From positions 1,162,511 to 1,226,510 of the forward strand of contig NZ_NSKH01000023.1 in NCBI RefSeq assembly GCF_003144095.1: a stretch of DNA of 64,000 bases. Direction: 5' to 3'. Positions 1 to 10,564 of this stretch are shown one piece after another. Within the stretch, counting starts at the first letter, position 1. Each line of letters starts with the position of its first letter. Source of the DNA: Streptomyces sp. ICBB 8177 (GTDB taxonomy: Bacteria > Actinomycetota > Actinomycetes > Streptomycetales > Streptomycetaceae). Position numbers and translations under genes: made by a program. The notes below the pieces were generated by a model. It was not told where the DNA came from. It saw only the letters and a program-made list of their open reading frames with translations, and ran no database searches.

Positions 1-86
1 GTTAAACTGGCCGTGGTCCGACGGGCGCAGCCCCGAGTTCGGACTTCTCCTATCAGCCAGCAGCCGCTGCAACCCCAGGGAGCGAT

Positions 87-1295
87 GTGTCTCGCCGCCT
101 GTTCACCTCGGAGTCCGTGACCGAGGGTCACCCCGACAAGATCGCTGACCAGATCAGCGACACCATTCTCGACGCGCTCCTGAAGGAGGACCCGACCTCC
201 CGGGTCGCCGTGGAGACGCTGATCACGACCGGTCTTGTGCACGTCGCCGGAGAGGTGACGACCAAGGGCTACGCCGACGTGGCGACCCTGGTCCGCAACA
301 CCATCCTCGGGATCGGGTACGACAGCTCCAAGAAGGGCTTCGACGGCGCCTCCTGTGGTGTGTCGGTGTCCATCGGCTCGCAGTCCCCCGACATCGCGCA
401 GGGTGTCGACACCGCGTACGAGAACCGGGTCGAGGGCGACGACGACGAACTGGACCGGCAGGGCGCGGGCGACCAGGGCCTGATGTTCGGCTACGCGTGC
501 GACGAGACGCCCGAGTTCATGCCGCTGCCGATCACGCTGGCGCACCGGCTGTCCAAGCGGCTCACCGACGTCCGCAAGAACGGCACGATCCCCTATCTGC
601 GTCCCGACGGCAAGACCCAGGTCACCATCGAGTACGACGGCGACAAGGCGGTCCGCCTCGACACCGTGGTCGTCTCCTCGCAGCACGCCTCGGACATCGA
701 CCTGGACTCCCTGCTGGCCCCGGACATCCGCGAGTTCGTGGTGGAGCCGGAGCTGAAGGCGCTGCTGGACGAAGGCATCAAGATCGACACCGACGGCTAC
801 CGGCTGCTGGTCAACCCGACCGGCCGCTTCGAGATCGGCGGCCCGATGGGCGACGCCGGCCTCACCGGCCGCAAGATCATCATCGACACCTACGGCGGCA
901 TGGCCCGCCACGGCGGCGGTGCCTTCTCCGGCAAGGACCCGTCCAAGGTGGACCGCTCCGCCGCCTACGCGATGCGCTGGGTCGCCAAGAACGTGGTCGC
1001 CGCGGGCCTCGCCTCCCGCTGCGAGGTGCAGGTCGCGTACGCGATCGGCAAGGCCGAGCCGGTCGGCCTGTTCGTGGAGACCTTCGGCACCGCCAAGGCG
1101 GACGTCGAGAAGATCGAGCAGGCCATTTCCCAGGTCTTCGACCTGCGCCCGGCCGCCATCATCCGCGACCTGGACCTGCTGCGCCCGATCTACGCCCAGA
1201 CCGCCGCGTACGGCCACTTCGGCCGCGAGCTCCCCGACTTCACCTGGGAGCGCACCGACCGCGTCGACGCCCTGCGGGCGGCAGCGGGGCTGTAG
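87..1295 (+). CDS. metK: S-adenosylmethionine synthase
   Basis: This 402-residue protein makes S-adenosylmethionine from methionine and ATP, the methyl donor of the cell. The N-terminus ([11 protein letters not shown]) and the glycine-rich loop [16 protein letters not shown] are hallmark MetK motifs, and the length matches the family norm of about 400 residues. The start is GTG at 87, preceded by AGGGAG at a normal spacing. The gene is followed by a strong terminator hairpin at 1321-1360, so it probably ends its transcription unit, with priA read from its own start downstream. The 86 bases before the gene show no recognisable SAM riboswitch. Confidence 0.98.
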   Translation: MSRRLFTSESVTEGHPDKIADQISDTILDALLKEDPTSRVAVETLITTGLVHVAGEVTTKGYADVATLVRNTILGIGYDSSKKGFDGASCGVSVSIGSQSPDIAQGVDTAYENRVEGDDDELDRQGAGDQGLMFGYACDETPEFMPLPITLAHRLSKRLTDVRKNGTIPYLRPDGKTQVTIEYDGDKAVRLDTVVVSSQHASDIDLDSLLAPDIREFVVEPELKALLDEGIKIDTDGYRLLVNPTGRFEIGGPMGDAGLTGRKIIIDTYGGMARHGGGAFSGKDPSKVDRSAAYAMRWVAKNVVAAGLASRCEVQVAYAIGKAEPVGLFVETFGTAKADVEKIEQAISQVFDLRPAAIIRDLDLLRPIYAQTAAYGHFGRELPDFTWERTDRVDALRAAAGL

Positions 1296-1320
1296 GGGCG
1301 CGCCCGCACCACGCACCACC

Positions 1321-1360
1321 CCCGGGGCCCGGACGGCGACCAAGCCGTCCGGGCCCCGGG
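1321..1360 (+). terminator. Hairpin terminator after metK
   Basis: A perfect 16-bp inverted repeat (arms 1321-1336 and 1345-1360, 8-base loop) starts 25 bases after the metK stop. There is no U-tract, which is common for Streptomyces terminators. Confidence 0.75.
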
Positions 1361-1423
1361 CGTTCCCCGGGACGGCTCCGCGCGCACCCGGGGATGTCCG
1401 ACCCCTCTGGTAGGAATGGCGTT

Positions 1424-3583
1424 GTGAGCAGCGAGGACGACGGAGCGCCGGGTGCCCCGGGGGCGGGGGCCGGGGGGGAGCAGCTCGCGCTCATTCGGGA
1501 AGAGGTGCGCAAGGCCAAGCAGCCTCGGGCCAAGCCGCGCAGCTGGCGGGGGGTGGCGCTGGCGCCTCGGCTTCCCGTGGCCCGGGTGCTGGTCGACAAG
1601 GGGCTGCTCCACCTCGATCAGTACTTCGACTACGCCGTGCCCGAGGCGATGGACGAGCAGGCCCAGCCCGGCGTGCGGGTGCGGGTGCGGTTCGGGGCGC
1701 GCGTGGTGAAGGGGCGCCGGGAGGGCGGCGAGCTGCACGACGGCTTCGTGATCGAGCGGCTGCCGTCCAGCGACTACTCCGGGCCGCTCGCGCCGCTCGC
1801 CCAAGTGCTCTCCCCTGAGCCGGTGTTGGGGCCGGAGCTGCTGCGGCTGTGCCGGGCCGTCGCCGACCGCTACGCGGGCGCGCTCGCCGACGTCGTGCAG
1901 CTCGCGGTGCCGCCGCGCCGGGTGCGGCCGGAGAACGCGGCGCCCGGCGAGCCGCCACCCGCTCCCGCGCCGCCCGCGCCCGGCGGCTGGACGCGGTATC
2001 CCACCGGGCCCGGCTATCTGGACACCCTGGCCGGTGGCGGGTCGCCGCGTGCGGTGTGGACCGCGCTGCCAGGGCCCGGCTGGCCCGACGAACTGGCCCG
2101 CGCGATGGCCGCCACCCTCGCCTCCGGCCGCGGCGCGCTCGCCGTGCTGCCGGACGGCCGCGCGGTCGCCCGGGCCGACGCCGCCCTCACGGAACTGCTG
2201 GGGGAGGGCCACCACGTCGTGCTCACCGCCGACAGCGGCCCCGAGGAGCGCTACCGCCGCTGGCTCGCCGTCAACCGCGGCACCGTGCGCGCCGTCATCG
2301 GCACCCGCGCCGCCGTCTTCGCCCCCGTCCGCGACCTCGGGCTCGCCGCGCTGTGGGACGACGGCGACTCCAGCCACGCGGAACCGCACGCCCCGCAGCC
2401 GCACGCCCGCGACGTACTGCTGCTGCGCGCCGCCGACGAGGGCGCCGGATTCCTGCTCGGCGGCCACGCGATGACCGTCGAGGGCGCCCAGCTGCTGGAG
2501 CGCCGCTGGGCCGCGCCGCTGACCGCGGACCGTGAACGGGTGCGCGAGGCCGCGCCGTTGGTCCGTACGGTGGGCGACGGCGACGAGGGGCGGGATGCCG
2601 CCGCCCGCGCCGCCCGGCTGCCCTCGCTGGCCTGGCGGGTCACCCGGGACGCGCTGGCGCACGGCCCGGTGCTGGTGCAGGTGCCCCGGCGCGGCTACGT
2701 GCCCCGGCTGGCCTGCGAGCGCTGCCGGGAGCCCGCGCGCTGCGCGCACTGCGCCGGACCGCTGGAGCTGGCGGACGCGCCCCGCGAGGGCGGCGGCACG
2801 CTGCGCTGCGGCTGGTGCGGCAGGCCCGAGGCGGCGTGGCACTGCGGGAGTTGCGGCGGGACACGGCTGCGCGCGCAGGTGGTCGGCGCCCGGCGCACCG
2901 CCGACGAGCTCGGCCGCGCCTTCCCCGCCGTGCCGGTGCGCACCTCGGGCCGGGACGCGGTGCTCTCCCGCGTGCCGGACCGTCCGGCCCTGGTGATCTC
3001 CACGCCCGGAGCGGAGCCCGTGGCGGACGGCCCCGGCTACGCGGCGGCTCTGCTGCTCGACGGCTGGGCGCTGCTGGGCCGCCCCGACCTGCGTGCCGGT
3101 GAGGAGGCGCTGCGCCGCTGGCTGCTGGCCTCCGCGCTGGTCCGCCCCGCTCACGAGGGCGGGACGGTGGTGGTGCTGGCCGAGCCCACGCTGCGGCCGG
3201 TGCAGGCCCTGGTGCGCTGGGACCCGGCCGGGCACGCGGCGCGTGAACTCGCCGACCGGGCCGAGCTGGGCTTCCCCCCGGTCTCCCGGATGGCCTCGCT
3301 GACCGGCCCGCCCGCCGCGGTGGCGGACCTGCTGACGACTGCCGAACTGCCGGACGGCACGGACGTGTTGGGCCCGGTGCCGCTGCCCGAGGCGCCGCCC
3401 GGCAGGCCACGGCGGGCCGGTGACCCGCCAACGGGGGAGCGGTGGGACCGGGTGCTGCTGCGGGTGCGCCCGGGCAACGGTGGCGCGCTGGCGGCGGCGC
3501 TGAAGACCGCCCAGATCGCGCGCACGGCCCGCAGGCAGACGGATCCGGTGCGCGTAAGGATCGACCCGCCCGACATCGGGTGA
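1424..3583 (+). CDS. priA: Primosomal replication restart protein PriA (helicase-degenerate type)
   Basis: This 719-residue protein is PriA, which binds stalled forks to reload the replisome. The N-terminal part (VARVLVDKGLLHLDQYFDY, then VRVRFGARVVKGRR) matches the PriA 3'-DNA-binding region. The central zinc-binding region carries eight cysteines in CxxC pairs (CERC, CAHC, CGWC, CGSC; about residues 428-485). The helicase core is degraded: there is no GxGKT Walker A, and the DEAH box position reads WDDGD. This is the known actinobacterial form, thought to lack helicase activity. I chose GTG 1424 (SSEDDG); ATG 1394 is in frame and possible. Upstream extension into metK is not credible. Confidence 0.9.
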   Translation: MSSEDDGAPGAPGAGAGGEQLALIREEVRKAKQPRAKPRSWRGVALAPRLPVARVLVDKGLLHLDQYFDYAVPEAMDEQAQPGVRVRVRFGARVVKGRREGGELHDGFVIERLPSSDYSGPLAPLAQVLSPEPVLGPELLRLCRAVADRYAGALADVVQLAVPPRRVRPENAAPGEPPPAPAPPAPGGWTRYPTGPGYLDTLAGGGSPRAVWTALPGPGWPDELARAMAATLASGRGALAVLPDGRAVARADAALTELLGEGHHVVLTADSGPEERYRRWLAVNRGTVRAVIGTRAAVFAPVRDLGLAALWDDGDSSHAEPHAPQPHARDVLLLRAADEGAGFLLGGHAMTVEGAQLLERRWAAPLTADRERVREAAPLVRTVGDGDEGRDAAARAARLPSLAWRVTRDALAHGPVLVQVPRRGYVPRLACERCREPARCAHCAGPLELADAPREGGGTLRCGWCGRPEAAWHCGSCGGTRLRAQVVGARRTADELGRAFPAVPVRTSGRDAVLSRVPDRPALVISTPGAEPVADGPGYAAALLLDGWALLGRPDLRAGEEALRRWLLASALVRPAHEGGTVVVLAEPTLRPVQALVRWDPAGHAARELADRAELGFPPVSRMASLTGPPAAVADLLTTAELPDGTDVLGPVPLPEAPPGRPRRAGDPPTGERWDRVLLRVRPGNGGALAAALKTAQIARTARRQTDPVRVRIDPPDIG

Positions 3584-3759
3584 CGCGGCGGGCGCGCGGC
3601 GGCGCGTGGTGGCCCGCGTTGGGCGCGGTGCGCCCCGGGCGCTCGCGTCCGCTCCGGCGCCCGACCTGTCGGCGTGGCGGGCGGCGGTGCGGACGCGGTG
3701 CGTCGGGCGTGGGCTCAGGTGCGGGCCGTCCCCGGTCCCGTCAGCCCTCGCGCGGCTCG

Positions 3760-4547
<788 letters not shown>

Positions 4548-5093
4548 GTGTCCGTCCTGCCGATCCGGCTGTTCGGCGATCCGGTGCTGCGCATGAAGGC
4601 GCAGCCGGTCACCGTCTTCGACAAGGAACTGCGCACCCTCGTCAAGGACCTCACCGACACCATGGTCGACGCCCCCGGCGCCGGACTCGCCGCGCCCCAA
4701 CTCGGGGTGTCGCTGCGGGTGTTCACCTACCGGGTCAACGGCGAGCTGGGCCACCTGGTCAACCCCGACCTCACCCTGACCGACGAGGAGCAGGACGGCC
4801 CCGAGGGCTGCCTGTCGCTGCCGGGCCTGCGCTACGACTGCAAGCGCGCCCACGGCGTGGTCGCCCGGGGCTTCAACATGTACGGCGACCCGATCGTGGT
4901 CGAGGGCACCGAACTGCTGGCCCGCTGCGTCCAGCACGAGACCGACCACCTGGACGGCATCATCTTCATCGACCGCCTCGACCCCGAGCAGCGCAAGGCC
5001 GCGCTGCGGGCGATACGCGAGGCGGAATGGGCGGGCGAGGCACCACTGAAGGTCAAGGCCTCGCCGCACAGCACCTTCGGACGCGCGCTGTGA
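4548..5093 (+). CDS. def: Peptide deformylase
   Basis: This 181-residue metalloenzyme removes the formyl group from the N-terminal methionine of new proteins. All three family motifs are present: GAGLAAPQ (44-51), EGCLS (86-90) and HETDH (130-134). They supply the catalytic Gln, Cys and Glu and the metal-binding Cys and two His. The start is GTG 4548 with AGGAG at 4536-4540. It lies directly upstream of fmt, whose product puts the formyl group on initiator tRNA, so the pair covers both ends of the formylation cycle. Confidence 0.97.
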   Translation: MSVLPIRLFGDPVLRMKAQPVTVFDKELRTLVKDLTDTMVDAPGAGLAAPQLGVSLRVFTYRVNGELGHLVNPDLTLTDEEQDGPEGCLSLPGLRYDCKRAHGVVARGFNMYGDPIVVEGTELLARCVQHETDHLDGIIFIDRLDPEQRKAALRAIREAEWAGEAPLKVKASPHSTFGRAL

Positions 5094-5210
5094 GCCCGCC
5101 GGGCACCGCCCCGGCCCGGCGCTCGGCCACCTGACCGTCCGACCCGTTCACCCCCCCGGCGGGGGCCGCGGCCCGCCAACCCTCCGTTCCCGAAAGGCAC
5201 TCCACGCACG

Positions 5211-6149
5211 ATGAGGCTCGTCTTCGCCGGTACCCCCGAGGTCGCCGTTCCCGCCCTGGACGCCCTGCTGGCCTCCGACCGGCACGAGGTCGCCGCGGTG
5301 GTCACCCGGCCCGACGCGCCCGCCGGGCGGGGCCGCAGGCTGGTGGCGAGCCCGGTGGCCCAGCGGGCCGAGGAGGCCGGGATCGAGGTGCTCAAGCCGG
5401 GCCGCCCCCGCGAGGAGGACTTCCTCGCCCGGCTGCGCGAGATCGCCCCGGACTGCTGCCCGGTCGTCGCCTACGGCGCCCTGCTGCCCAAGGCGGCGCT
5501 GGAGATCCCCGCCCGCGGCTGGGTCAACCTGCACTTCTCGCTGCTGCCCGCCTGGCGCGGCGCGGCCCCCGTGCAGCACGCGGTGCTGGCGGGCGACGAG
5601 GTGACCGGCGCGTCCACCTTCCTCATCGAGCAGGGCCTGGACTCCGGCCCGGTCTACGGGGTGACGACCGAGACGGTGCGTCCCCGCGACACCAGCGGCG
5701 ACCTGCTGGAACGGCTGTCGCACAGCGGAGCGGGACTGCTGGTGGCCACCATGGACGGCATCGAGGACGGCAGCCTGGTGGCCCGCCCGCAGCCCGCCGA
5801 CGGCATCACCCTGGCCCCGAAGATCACGGTGGACGACGCCCGGGTCGACTGGGAGGCGCCCGCGCTGCGCGTCGACCGGCTGGTGCGCGGCTGCACCCCG
5901 GCGCCCGGCGCCTGGACACTGTTCCACGGCGAACGCCTCAAGCTCGCCCCCGTCGCCCTCGCCGCCGACCGGACCGACCTCGGCCTCGCCCCCGGCGAGC
6001 TGGCCGTGGGCAAGAACGCGGTGCACGTCGGCACCGGCTCCCACCCCGTCGAGCTGACCGAGGTCCAGCCGCAGGGCAAGAAGCGCATGCGCGCGGCGGA
6101 CTGGGCCCGCGGGGCCCGGCTGGCCTCCGGTGATCGCCTGGGGGAGTGA
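5211..6149 (+). CDS. fmt: Methionyl-tRNA formyltransferase
   Basis: This 312-residue enzyme transfers a formyl group from 10-formyl-tetrahydrofolate to Met-tRNAfMet. The N-terminal [10 protein letters not shown] motif and the folate/catalytic loop [15 protein letters not shown] (about 107-121) are diagnostic. The C-terminal OB-like tRNA-binding domain is complete (ends [20 protein letters not shown]). The start is ATG 5211 with a GAAAGG-type ribosome binding site. It follows def by about 117 bases and precedes rsmB closely, consistent with a def-fmt-rsmB transcription unit. Confidence 0.97.
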   Translation: MRLVFAGTPEVAVPALDALLASDRHEVAAVVTRPDAPAGRGRRLVASPVAQRAEEAGIEVLKPGRPREEDFLARLREIAPDCCPVVAYGALLPKAALEIPARGWVNLHFSLLPAWRGAAPVQHAVLAGDEVTGASTFLIEQGLDSGPVYGVTTETVRPRDTSGDLLERLSHSGAGLLVATMDGIEDGSLVARPQPADGITLAPKITVDDARVDWEAPALRVDRLVRGCTPAPGAWTLFHGERLKLAPVALAADRTDLGLAPGELAVGKNAVHVGTGSHPVELTEVQPQGKKRMRAADWARGARLASGDRLGE

Positions 6150-6231
6150 CGTCGTACGCTGGTGGCGCAGGGCGGCCGCACGACGCGAGGCGGCTCGCGC
6201 CACCGCCGATCCTCTTCCGGAGCACCTTTCC

Positions 6232-7686
6232 TTGAACGACCACCCCCGCCGCCGTCCGCAGGCCAGGCCGCACGGCAAGCCGCAGCACAAGCCCTACCGC
6301 AAGCCCGCGCCCGACCCGGTCCGCAAGCTCGCCTACGACGCGCTGCGCGCGGTGGACGAGCGGGACGCGTACGCCAACCTCGTGCTGCCCGCGCTGCTGC
6401 GGGAGGCCGAGCGCGCCGGGGACTTCGACCGCCGGGACGCGGCGCTCGCCACCGAACTCGTCTACGGCACCCTGCGCCGCCAGGGCACCTACGACGCGGT
6501 GATCGCCTCCTGCGTCGACCGGCCGCTGGGCGGGGTCGACCCGCCGGTGCTCGACGTGCTGAGCCTCGGCGCGCACCAACTGCTGGGCACCCGCATCCCG
6601 CCGCACGCCGCCGTCTCCGCCACCGTCGAGCTGGCCCGCGCGGTCGTCGGCGACGGGCGCTCCCGCTTCGTCAACGCGGTGCTGCGCAAGATCGCCGCCG
6701 ACGACCTCGACGGCTGGCTGGACCGTGTGGCGCCGCCGTACGACGAGGACCCCGAGGAGCACCTCGCGGTCGTCCACTCGCACCCGCGCTGGGTGGTCTC
6801 CGCGCTGTGGGACGCCCTCGGCGGCGGCAGGCAGGGCATCGAGGACCTCCTCGCGGCCGACAACGAACGGCCCGAGGTGACGCTCGTCGCCCGTCCCGGA
6901 CGCTGCGCCCCCGCCGAACTCGCCGCCGAGGTGGGCGAGGACGCGGCGCCCGGCCGCTGGTCCCCGTACGCGCTGCGGATGGCGGACGGCGGCGACCCGG
7001 CGGCGCTGGAGGCGGTGCGCGACGGCCGCGCCGGAGTCCAGGACGAGGGCAGCCAGCTGGTCGCCCTCGCGCTGGCCGGCGCACCGCTGGAGGGGCCCGA
7101 CCGGCTCTGGCTGGACGGCTGCGCCGGCCCCGGCGGCAAGGCGGCACTGCTCGCGGCGCTGGCGGCGGAACGCGGCGCGGCCCTGGTCGCCGCGGAGAAG
7201 CAGCCGCACCGCGCCCGGCTGGTCGCCCGCGCGCTCGACGGCAACCCGGGCCCGTCCCAGGTCGTCACCGCCGACGGCACGCGTCCGGCCTGGCGGGAAG
7301 GCGCGTTCGACCGGGTGCTGGTGGACGTGCCGTGCACCGGGCTCGGCGCGCTGCGGCGCAGGCCCGAGGCGCGCTGGCGGCGGCGCCCGCAGGACGTGCC
7401 GGGGTTCGCGCCGCTCCAGCGCGAGCTGCTGCGCTCCGCGCTGCGGTCGGTGCGCGTCGGCGGGGTGGTCGGCTACGCGACCTGCTCGCCCCATCCGGCC
7501 GAGACCCGCGCCGTGGTGGAGGACGTGCTGGCCCGGCCCGGCGCGGGCGTCGCCGCCGAGTTCGTCGACGCCCGTCCCACGATGGAGGGCGTGACGGACC
7601 TGGGCGACGGGCCCGACGTGCAGTTGTGGCCGCATCTGCACGGCACCGACGCGATGTACCTGGCGCTGCTGCGGCGCACCGCGTGA
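6232..7686 (+). CDS. rsmB: 16S rRNA m5C967 methyltransferase RsmB (Sun)
   Basis: This 484-residue protein methylates cytosine 967 of 16S rRNA using SAM. It has a basic N-terminal tail (RRRPQARPHGKPQ), a NusB-like domain (about 35-170) and a Rossmann methyltransferase domain. SAM-binding residues are in LDGCAGPGGKAALLAAL, and the two catalytic cysteines are in DVPCTGLGALRRRPE and YATCSPHPAETRAV. The start is TTG 6232, chosen because GGAG at 6219-6222 sits 9 bases upstream and homologues begin with this basic tail. The same frame is open back to 6130, but that would overlap fmt. Confidence 0.94.
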   Translation: MNDHPRRRPQARPHGKPQHKPYRKPAPDPVRKLAYDALRAVDERDAYANLVLPALLREAERAGDFDRRDAALATELVYGTLRRQGTYDAVIASCVDRPLGGVDPPVLDVLSLGAHQLLGTRIPPHAAVSATVELARAVVGDGRSRFVNAVLRKIAADDLDGWLDRVAPPYDEDPEEHLAVVHSHPRWVVSALWDALGGGRQGIEDLLAADNERPEVTLVARPGRCAPAELAAEVGEDAAPGRWSPYALRMADGGDPAALEAVRDGRAGVQDEGSQLVALALAGAPLEGPDRLWLDGCAGPGGKAALLAALAAERGAALVAAEKQPHRARLVARALDGNPGPSQVVTADGTRPAWREGAFDRVLVDVPCTGLGALRRRPEARWRRRPQDVPGFAPLQRELLRSALRSVRVGGVVGYATCSPHPAETRAVVEDVLARPGAGVAAEFVDARPTMEGVTDLGDGPDVQLWPHLHGTDAMYLALLRRTA

Positions 7687-7767
7687 CCGCCGGGGCGGCG
7701 TACCGCGCGCCGCCCCGCACCCGGGCCCGTTTCCTCGGCGGGGCGTTCGACCCGCCATACTGGGCGC

Positions 7768-8454
7768 ATGCGCGCGCAGATCAACCCGAGCATCCTGTCC
7801 GCCGACTTCGCCCGGCTCGCCGAGGAGGCGGAGGCCGTGGCCGGGGCCGACTGGCTCCACGTCGACGTGATGGACAACCACTTCGTGCCCAACCTGACGC
7901 TCGGCCTGCCCGTCGTGGAGTCGCTGCGCAAGGCGACCGGCACCCCGCTCGACTGCCACCTGATGATCGAGGACCCGGACCGCTGGGCCCCGGGTTACGT
8001 GGAGGCGGGCGCCGGCTCCGTCACCTTCCACGCCGAGGCGGCGACCGCGCCGGTCAAGCTGGCCCGGGAGATCCGCGCGAAGGGCGCCCGCGCGGCGATG
8101 GCCCTGCGCCCGGCCACCCCGGTCGAGCCGTACGAGGACCTGCTGCCGGAGCTCGACATGCTGCTGGTGATGACGGTCGAGCCGGGCTTCGGCGGCCAGT
8201 CCTTCCTCGACATCATGCTCCCCAAGATCCGCCGCACCCGGCAGCTGATCGCCAAGCACGGACTCGACCTGTGGCTCCAGGTGGACGGCGGCGTCTCGCA
8301 GTCCACCATCGAGCGCTGCGCCGAGGCCGGGGCCGACGTCTTCGTGGCCGGATCCGCCGTCTACGGCGCGGGCGATCCGGCCGAGGCGGTGCGCGGGCTG
8401 CGCGCCCAGGCGGAGTCCGCGGCGGCCTCCGCTCCCTGGGCCTGCGGGCACTGA
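7768..8454 (+). CDS. rpe: Ribulose-phosphate 3-epimerase
   Basis: This 228-residue TIM-barrel enzyme interconverts ribulose 5-phosphate and xylulose 5-phosphate in the pentose phosphate pathway. Signature segments are [27 protein letters not shown] (metal-binding), [12 protein letters not shown] and QVDGGV. The length fits the family (about 220-230). ATG 7768 is the natural start. It lies downstream of rsmB, 81 bases away, and may belong to the same unit. Confidence 0.97.
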   Translation: MRAQINPSILSADFARLAEEAEAVAGADWLHVDVMDNHFVPNLTLGLPVVESLRKATGTPLDCHLMIEDPDRWAPGYVEAGAGSVTFHAEAATAPVKLAREIRAKGARAAMALRPATPVEPYEDLLPELDMLLVMTVEPGFGGQSFLDIMLPKIRRTRQLIAKHGLDLWLQVDGGVSQSTIERCAEAGADVFVAGSAVYGAGDPAEAVRGLRAQAESAAASAPWACGH

Positions 8455-8643
8455 ACCCCCGCTGAACAGCGGACGGCGCACGGGGGCACAGCCGGGTAAG
8501 CGGGCTCGCGGGCCCGGGCCGGGGCGGCGCCGTTCCCGTATGTTGAGGAGGGCGGCGGTGCGGAAGACGGGGAAGCAGTCATCGTCGTACCGGTCAGGAC
8601 GCCGCACAATCTGCAAGAATGAGCGTGTCGTCAATCAGATGAG

Positions 8644-8663
8644 CCCCCTGTGCCCGCAGGGGG
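8644..8663 (+). promoter_or_regulatory. GC hairpin in the leader of the SorC/DeoR regulator gene
   Basis: A 7-bp stem (8644-8650 with 8657-8663, 6-base loop) lies just upstream of the ribosome binding site GGGAGG (8672-8677). It could act as a terminator for rpe read-through or modulate translation; the sequence alone does not decide. Confidence 0.3.
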
Positions 8664-8682
8664 ACCCCCAGGGGAGGGTGAC

Positions 8683-9699
8683 GTGACCACTGGCCGCTCA
8701 CCGGTCCGCATGGGCCCCGCCGAGATGGTGCAGGCGGCGGCGATGGCCCGCCGGTTCTATCTGGAAGGCAAGTCCAAGATCCAGATCGCCGAGGAGTTCG
8801 GCGTCAGCCGCTTCAAGGTGGCCCGGGTCCTGGAGTCGGCGCTGGAACGCGATCTGGTGCGCATCGAGATCCGGGTCCCCGCCGAACTCGACGCCGAGCG
8901 CTCCGACGCGCTGCGCGCCCGCTACGGGCTGAGACACGCCGTCGTGGTGGAGTCCCCAGCCGACCAGGACCAGGACTCCCCGGATCCGGAGAACCTCGGC
9001 GCGGTCGCCGCGGGACTGCTCGGCGAGCTGGTCACCGAGGGCGACGTGCTGGGACTGGCCTGGGGCCGTTCCATCATCACCATGGCGAACGCGCTGGACC
9101 GCCTCCCGCCGTGCACCGTCGTGCAGTTGACCGGCGTGTACGACGCCGGGACCGCGGAACGCGGCTCGGTCGAGGCGGTGCGCCGGGCGGCCGCCGTCTC
9201 CGGTGGCGAGGCGCACCCGCTGTACGCGCCGATGGTGCTGCCCGACGCGTCGACCGCCGCCGCGCTGCGCCAGCAGACCGGCATCGCCGCGGCCATGGGC
9301 TACTTCGACAAGGTCACCGTCGCGGTGGTCTCCATCGGCTCGTGGGAACCGCGGGTCTCCACGGTGTACGACGCGCTGTCCGACGCCGAGCGCAAGCACT
9401 ACGCGGACCTGGGCGTGGCCGCCGAGATGTCCTCCCACCTCTTCGACGCCGAGGGCCGCCGCGTCGGCCGCGACCTGCGCGAGCGCTGCATCACCGTGGA
9501 CGCCGACCGGCTGCGCGCGGTGCCCGAGGTGGTCGCGATCGCGGGCGGCATCCGCAAGGCCAACGCGGTCGGCGCGGTGCTGCGCTCCGGCCTCGTCACC
9601 AGCCTGGTCACCGACACTGCGGCCGCCGACCACCTGCTCCACCAGCAGTCCCCGGGCCCCCGGCCCGCCCTGGACCGCGTGGACCCGGGCGAGGCGTAG
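8683..9699 (+). CDS. SorC/DeoR-family sugar-binding transcriptional regulator
   Basis: This 338-residue protein has an N-terminal helix-turn-helix (about 20-60; KIQIAEEFGVSRFKVARVLE) followed by a SorC-type sugar-phosphate-sensing domain (LGLAWGRSIITMANAL; QLTGVYDAGTAERGSVEAV). Regulators of this family usually bind a phosphorylated sugar and control sugar catabolic genes. The start is GTG 8683 with GGGAGG 5 bases upstream; ATG 8710 is an alternative. It follows rpe on the same strand, so a pentose-phosphate effector is a reasonable guess, but the ligand is not visible. Confidence 0.88.
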   Translation: MTTGRSPVRMGPAEMVQAAAMARRFYLEGKSKIQIAEEFGVSRFKVARVLESALERDLVRIEIRVPAELDAERSDALRARYGLRHAVVVESPADQDQDSPDPENLGAVAAGLLGELVTEGDVLGLAWGRSIITMANALDRLPPCTVVQLTGVYDAGTAERGSVEAVRRAAAVSGGEAHPLYAPMVLPDASTAAALRQQTGIAAAMGYFDKVTVAVVSIGSWEPRVSTVYDALSDAERKHYADLGVAAEMSSHLFDAEGRRVGRDLRERCITVDADRLRAVPEVVAIAGGIRKANAVGAVLRSGLVTSLVTDTAAADHLLHQQSPGPRPALDRVDPGEA

Positions 9700-9793
9700 G
9701 GCGCTCTCACATCGGCCTGACGGGACTTCAACCGGCTTGCCACCCAAGTTTGTTGGCGACCCGTCACCCGAGGCGCCGTGCGCACCGCCGCGG

Positions 9794-10378
9794 TCAGTCC
9801 GCGATGCCCGGGGCGCCCCACACCGGGAACCAGCGGCTCAAGTCGTCCTCCACTCGCAGGTCGTTGGCGACCATCGCCTTGATCTGCAACTCCAGCGCGT
9901 TGTCCCGCTTCTCGCCGGGGCGCGGTGCGAACGGGTAGAAGGTGCCGCGCTTGTAGAGGTAGACCAGCGCCAGCGACTGCCCTTCGGCGTTGCGGAATCC
10001 CACCAGCGAGCAGAGCAGCTGCGGGCCGAAACCGCCGTCCTGGAGGATGGTGTTGACCGCGTGCAGGTCGTTGACGAGCCCCGCCACGTCGTCAGGGGCG
10101 TGCCGGGAGAGCAGCCACGTGTAGTGGTAGTCGTCCTGGTGGAACTCCACCGGGATCCCGCCGGTCGCCACGTCCGCGTCCAGCAGCCCCTGGACTTCCT
10201 CCCGGGCCTGGGCGAAGGCGCCGCCCTCGACGGCCGCGAAGCACACCGAGCCCTCACCGGTGGGCTGGAACCCGGCGGCGGCCTGGAGGGTGACCGCGGC
10301 CGAGGGCAGTCCGAAGAGCTGGTCGAGGTCGGGACGTACCGGCTTGCTGCGGCCGAGCAGGGCGTCGAGGAATCCCAC
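9794..10378 (-). CDS. pspAB: PspA-associated protein PspAB
   Basis: This 194-residue protein begins GFLDALLGRSKP and contains the conserved blocks GFQPTGEGSVCFA, HYTWLLSR and GTFYPFAP typical of the actinobacterial PspAB family. These proteins accompany PspA-type membrane-stress systems; their biochemical role is not settled. The start is GTG 10378 with AAGGAG upstream. The gene lies immediately downstream of htpX on the same strand (187 bp apart), a pairing seen in other actinobacteria, which supports a shared role in envelope or membrane-protein quality control. No PspA gene is in the window. Confidence 0.85.
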   Translation of the reverse strand: MGFLDALLGRSKPVRPDLDQLFGLPSAAVTLQAAAGFQPTGEGSVCFAAVEGGAFAQAREEVQGLLDADVATGGIPVEFHQDDYHYTWLLSRHAPDDVAGLVNDLHAVNTILQDGGFGPQLLCSLVGFRNAEGQSLALVYLYKRGTFYPFAPRPGEKRDNALELQIKAMVANDLRVEDDLSRWFPVWGAPGIAD

Positions 10379-10564
10379 GGGCGGTAGCTCCTTGGCGAGC
10401 GGGGGACGGCGAACGGGGAGGAGACGGCGGAGGAGCGGGAGGGGCAGGAGGAGCGGCGGAGCCGGATGCCCGCCGGGCGTCGGCATCGTGACGGCGCCGG
10501 CCCGCTCCGCCCGGCCCGGCTCCCCGGCGCCGGGAAGCCGGGCCGAGGCGGCGGGCCCGGTGGC

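Noticed and set aside
1..86. SAM riboswitch before metK
   Set aside because: None of the conserved SAM-I, SAM-II or SAM-IV elements can be seen in the short visible leader.
497..1393. Upstream extension of the priA frame inside metK
   Set aside because: The extension is an Arg/Pro-rich shadow of metK in another frame; PriA homology begins after 1424.
5938..8634. Long minus-strand frame opposite fmt-rsmB-rpe
   Set aside because: Shadow of three well-recognised genes; translation is low-complexity.
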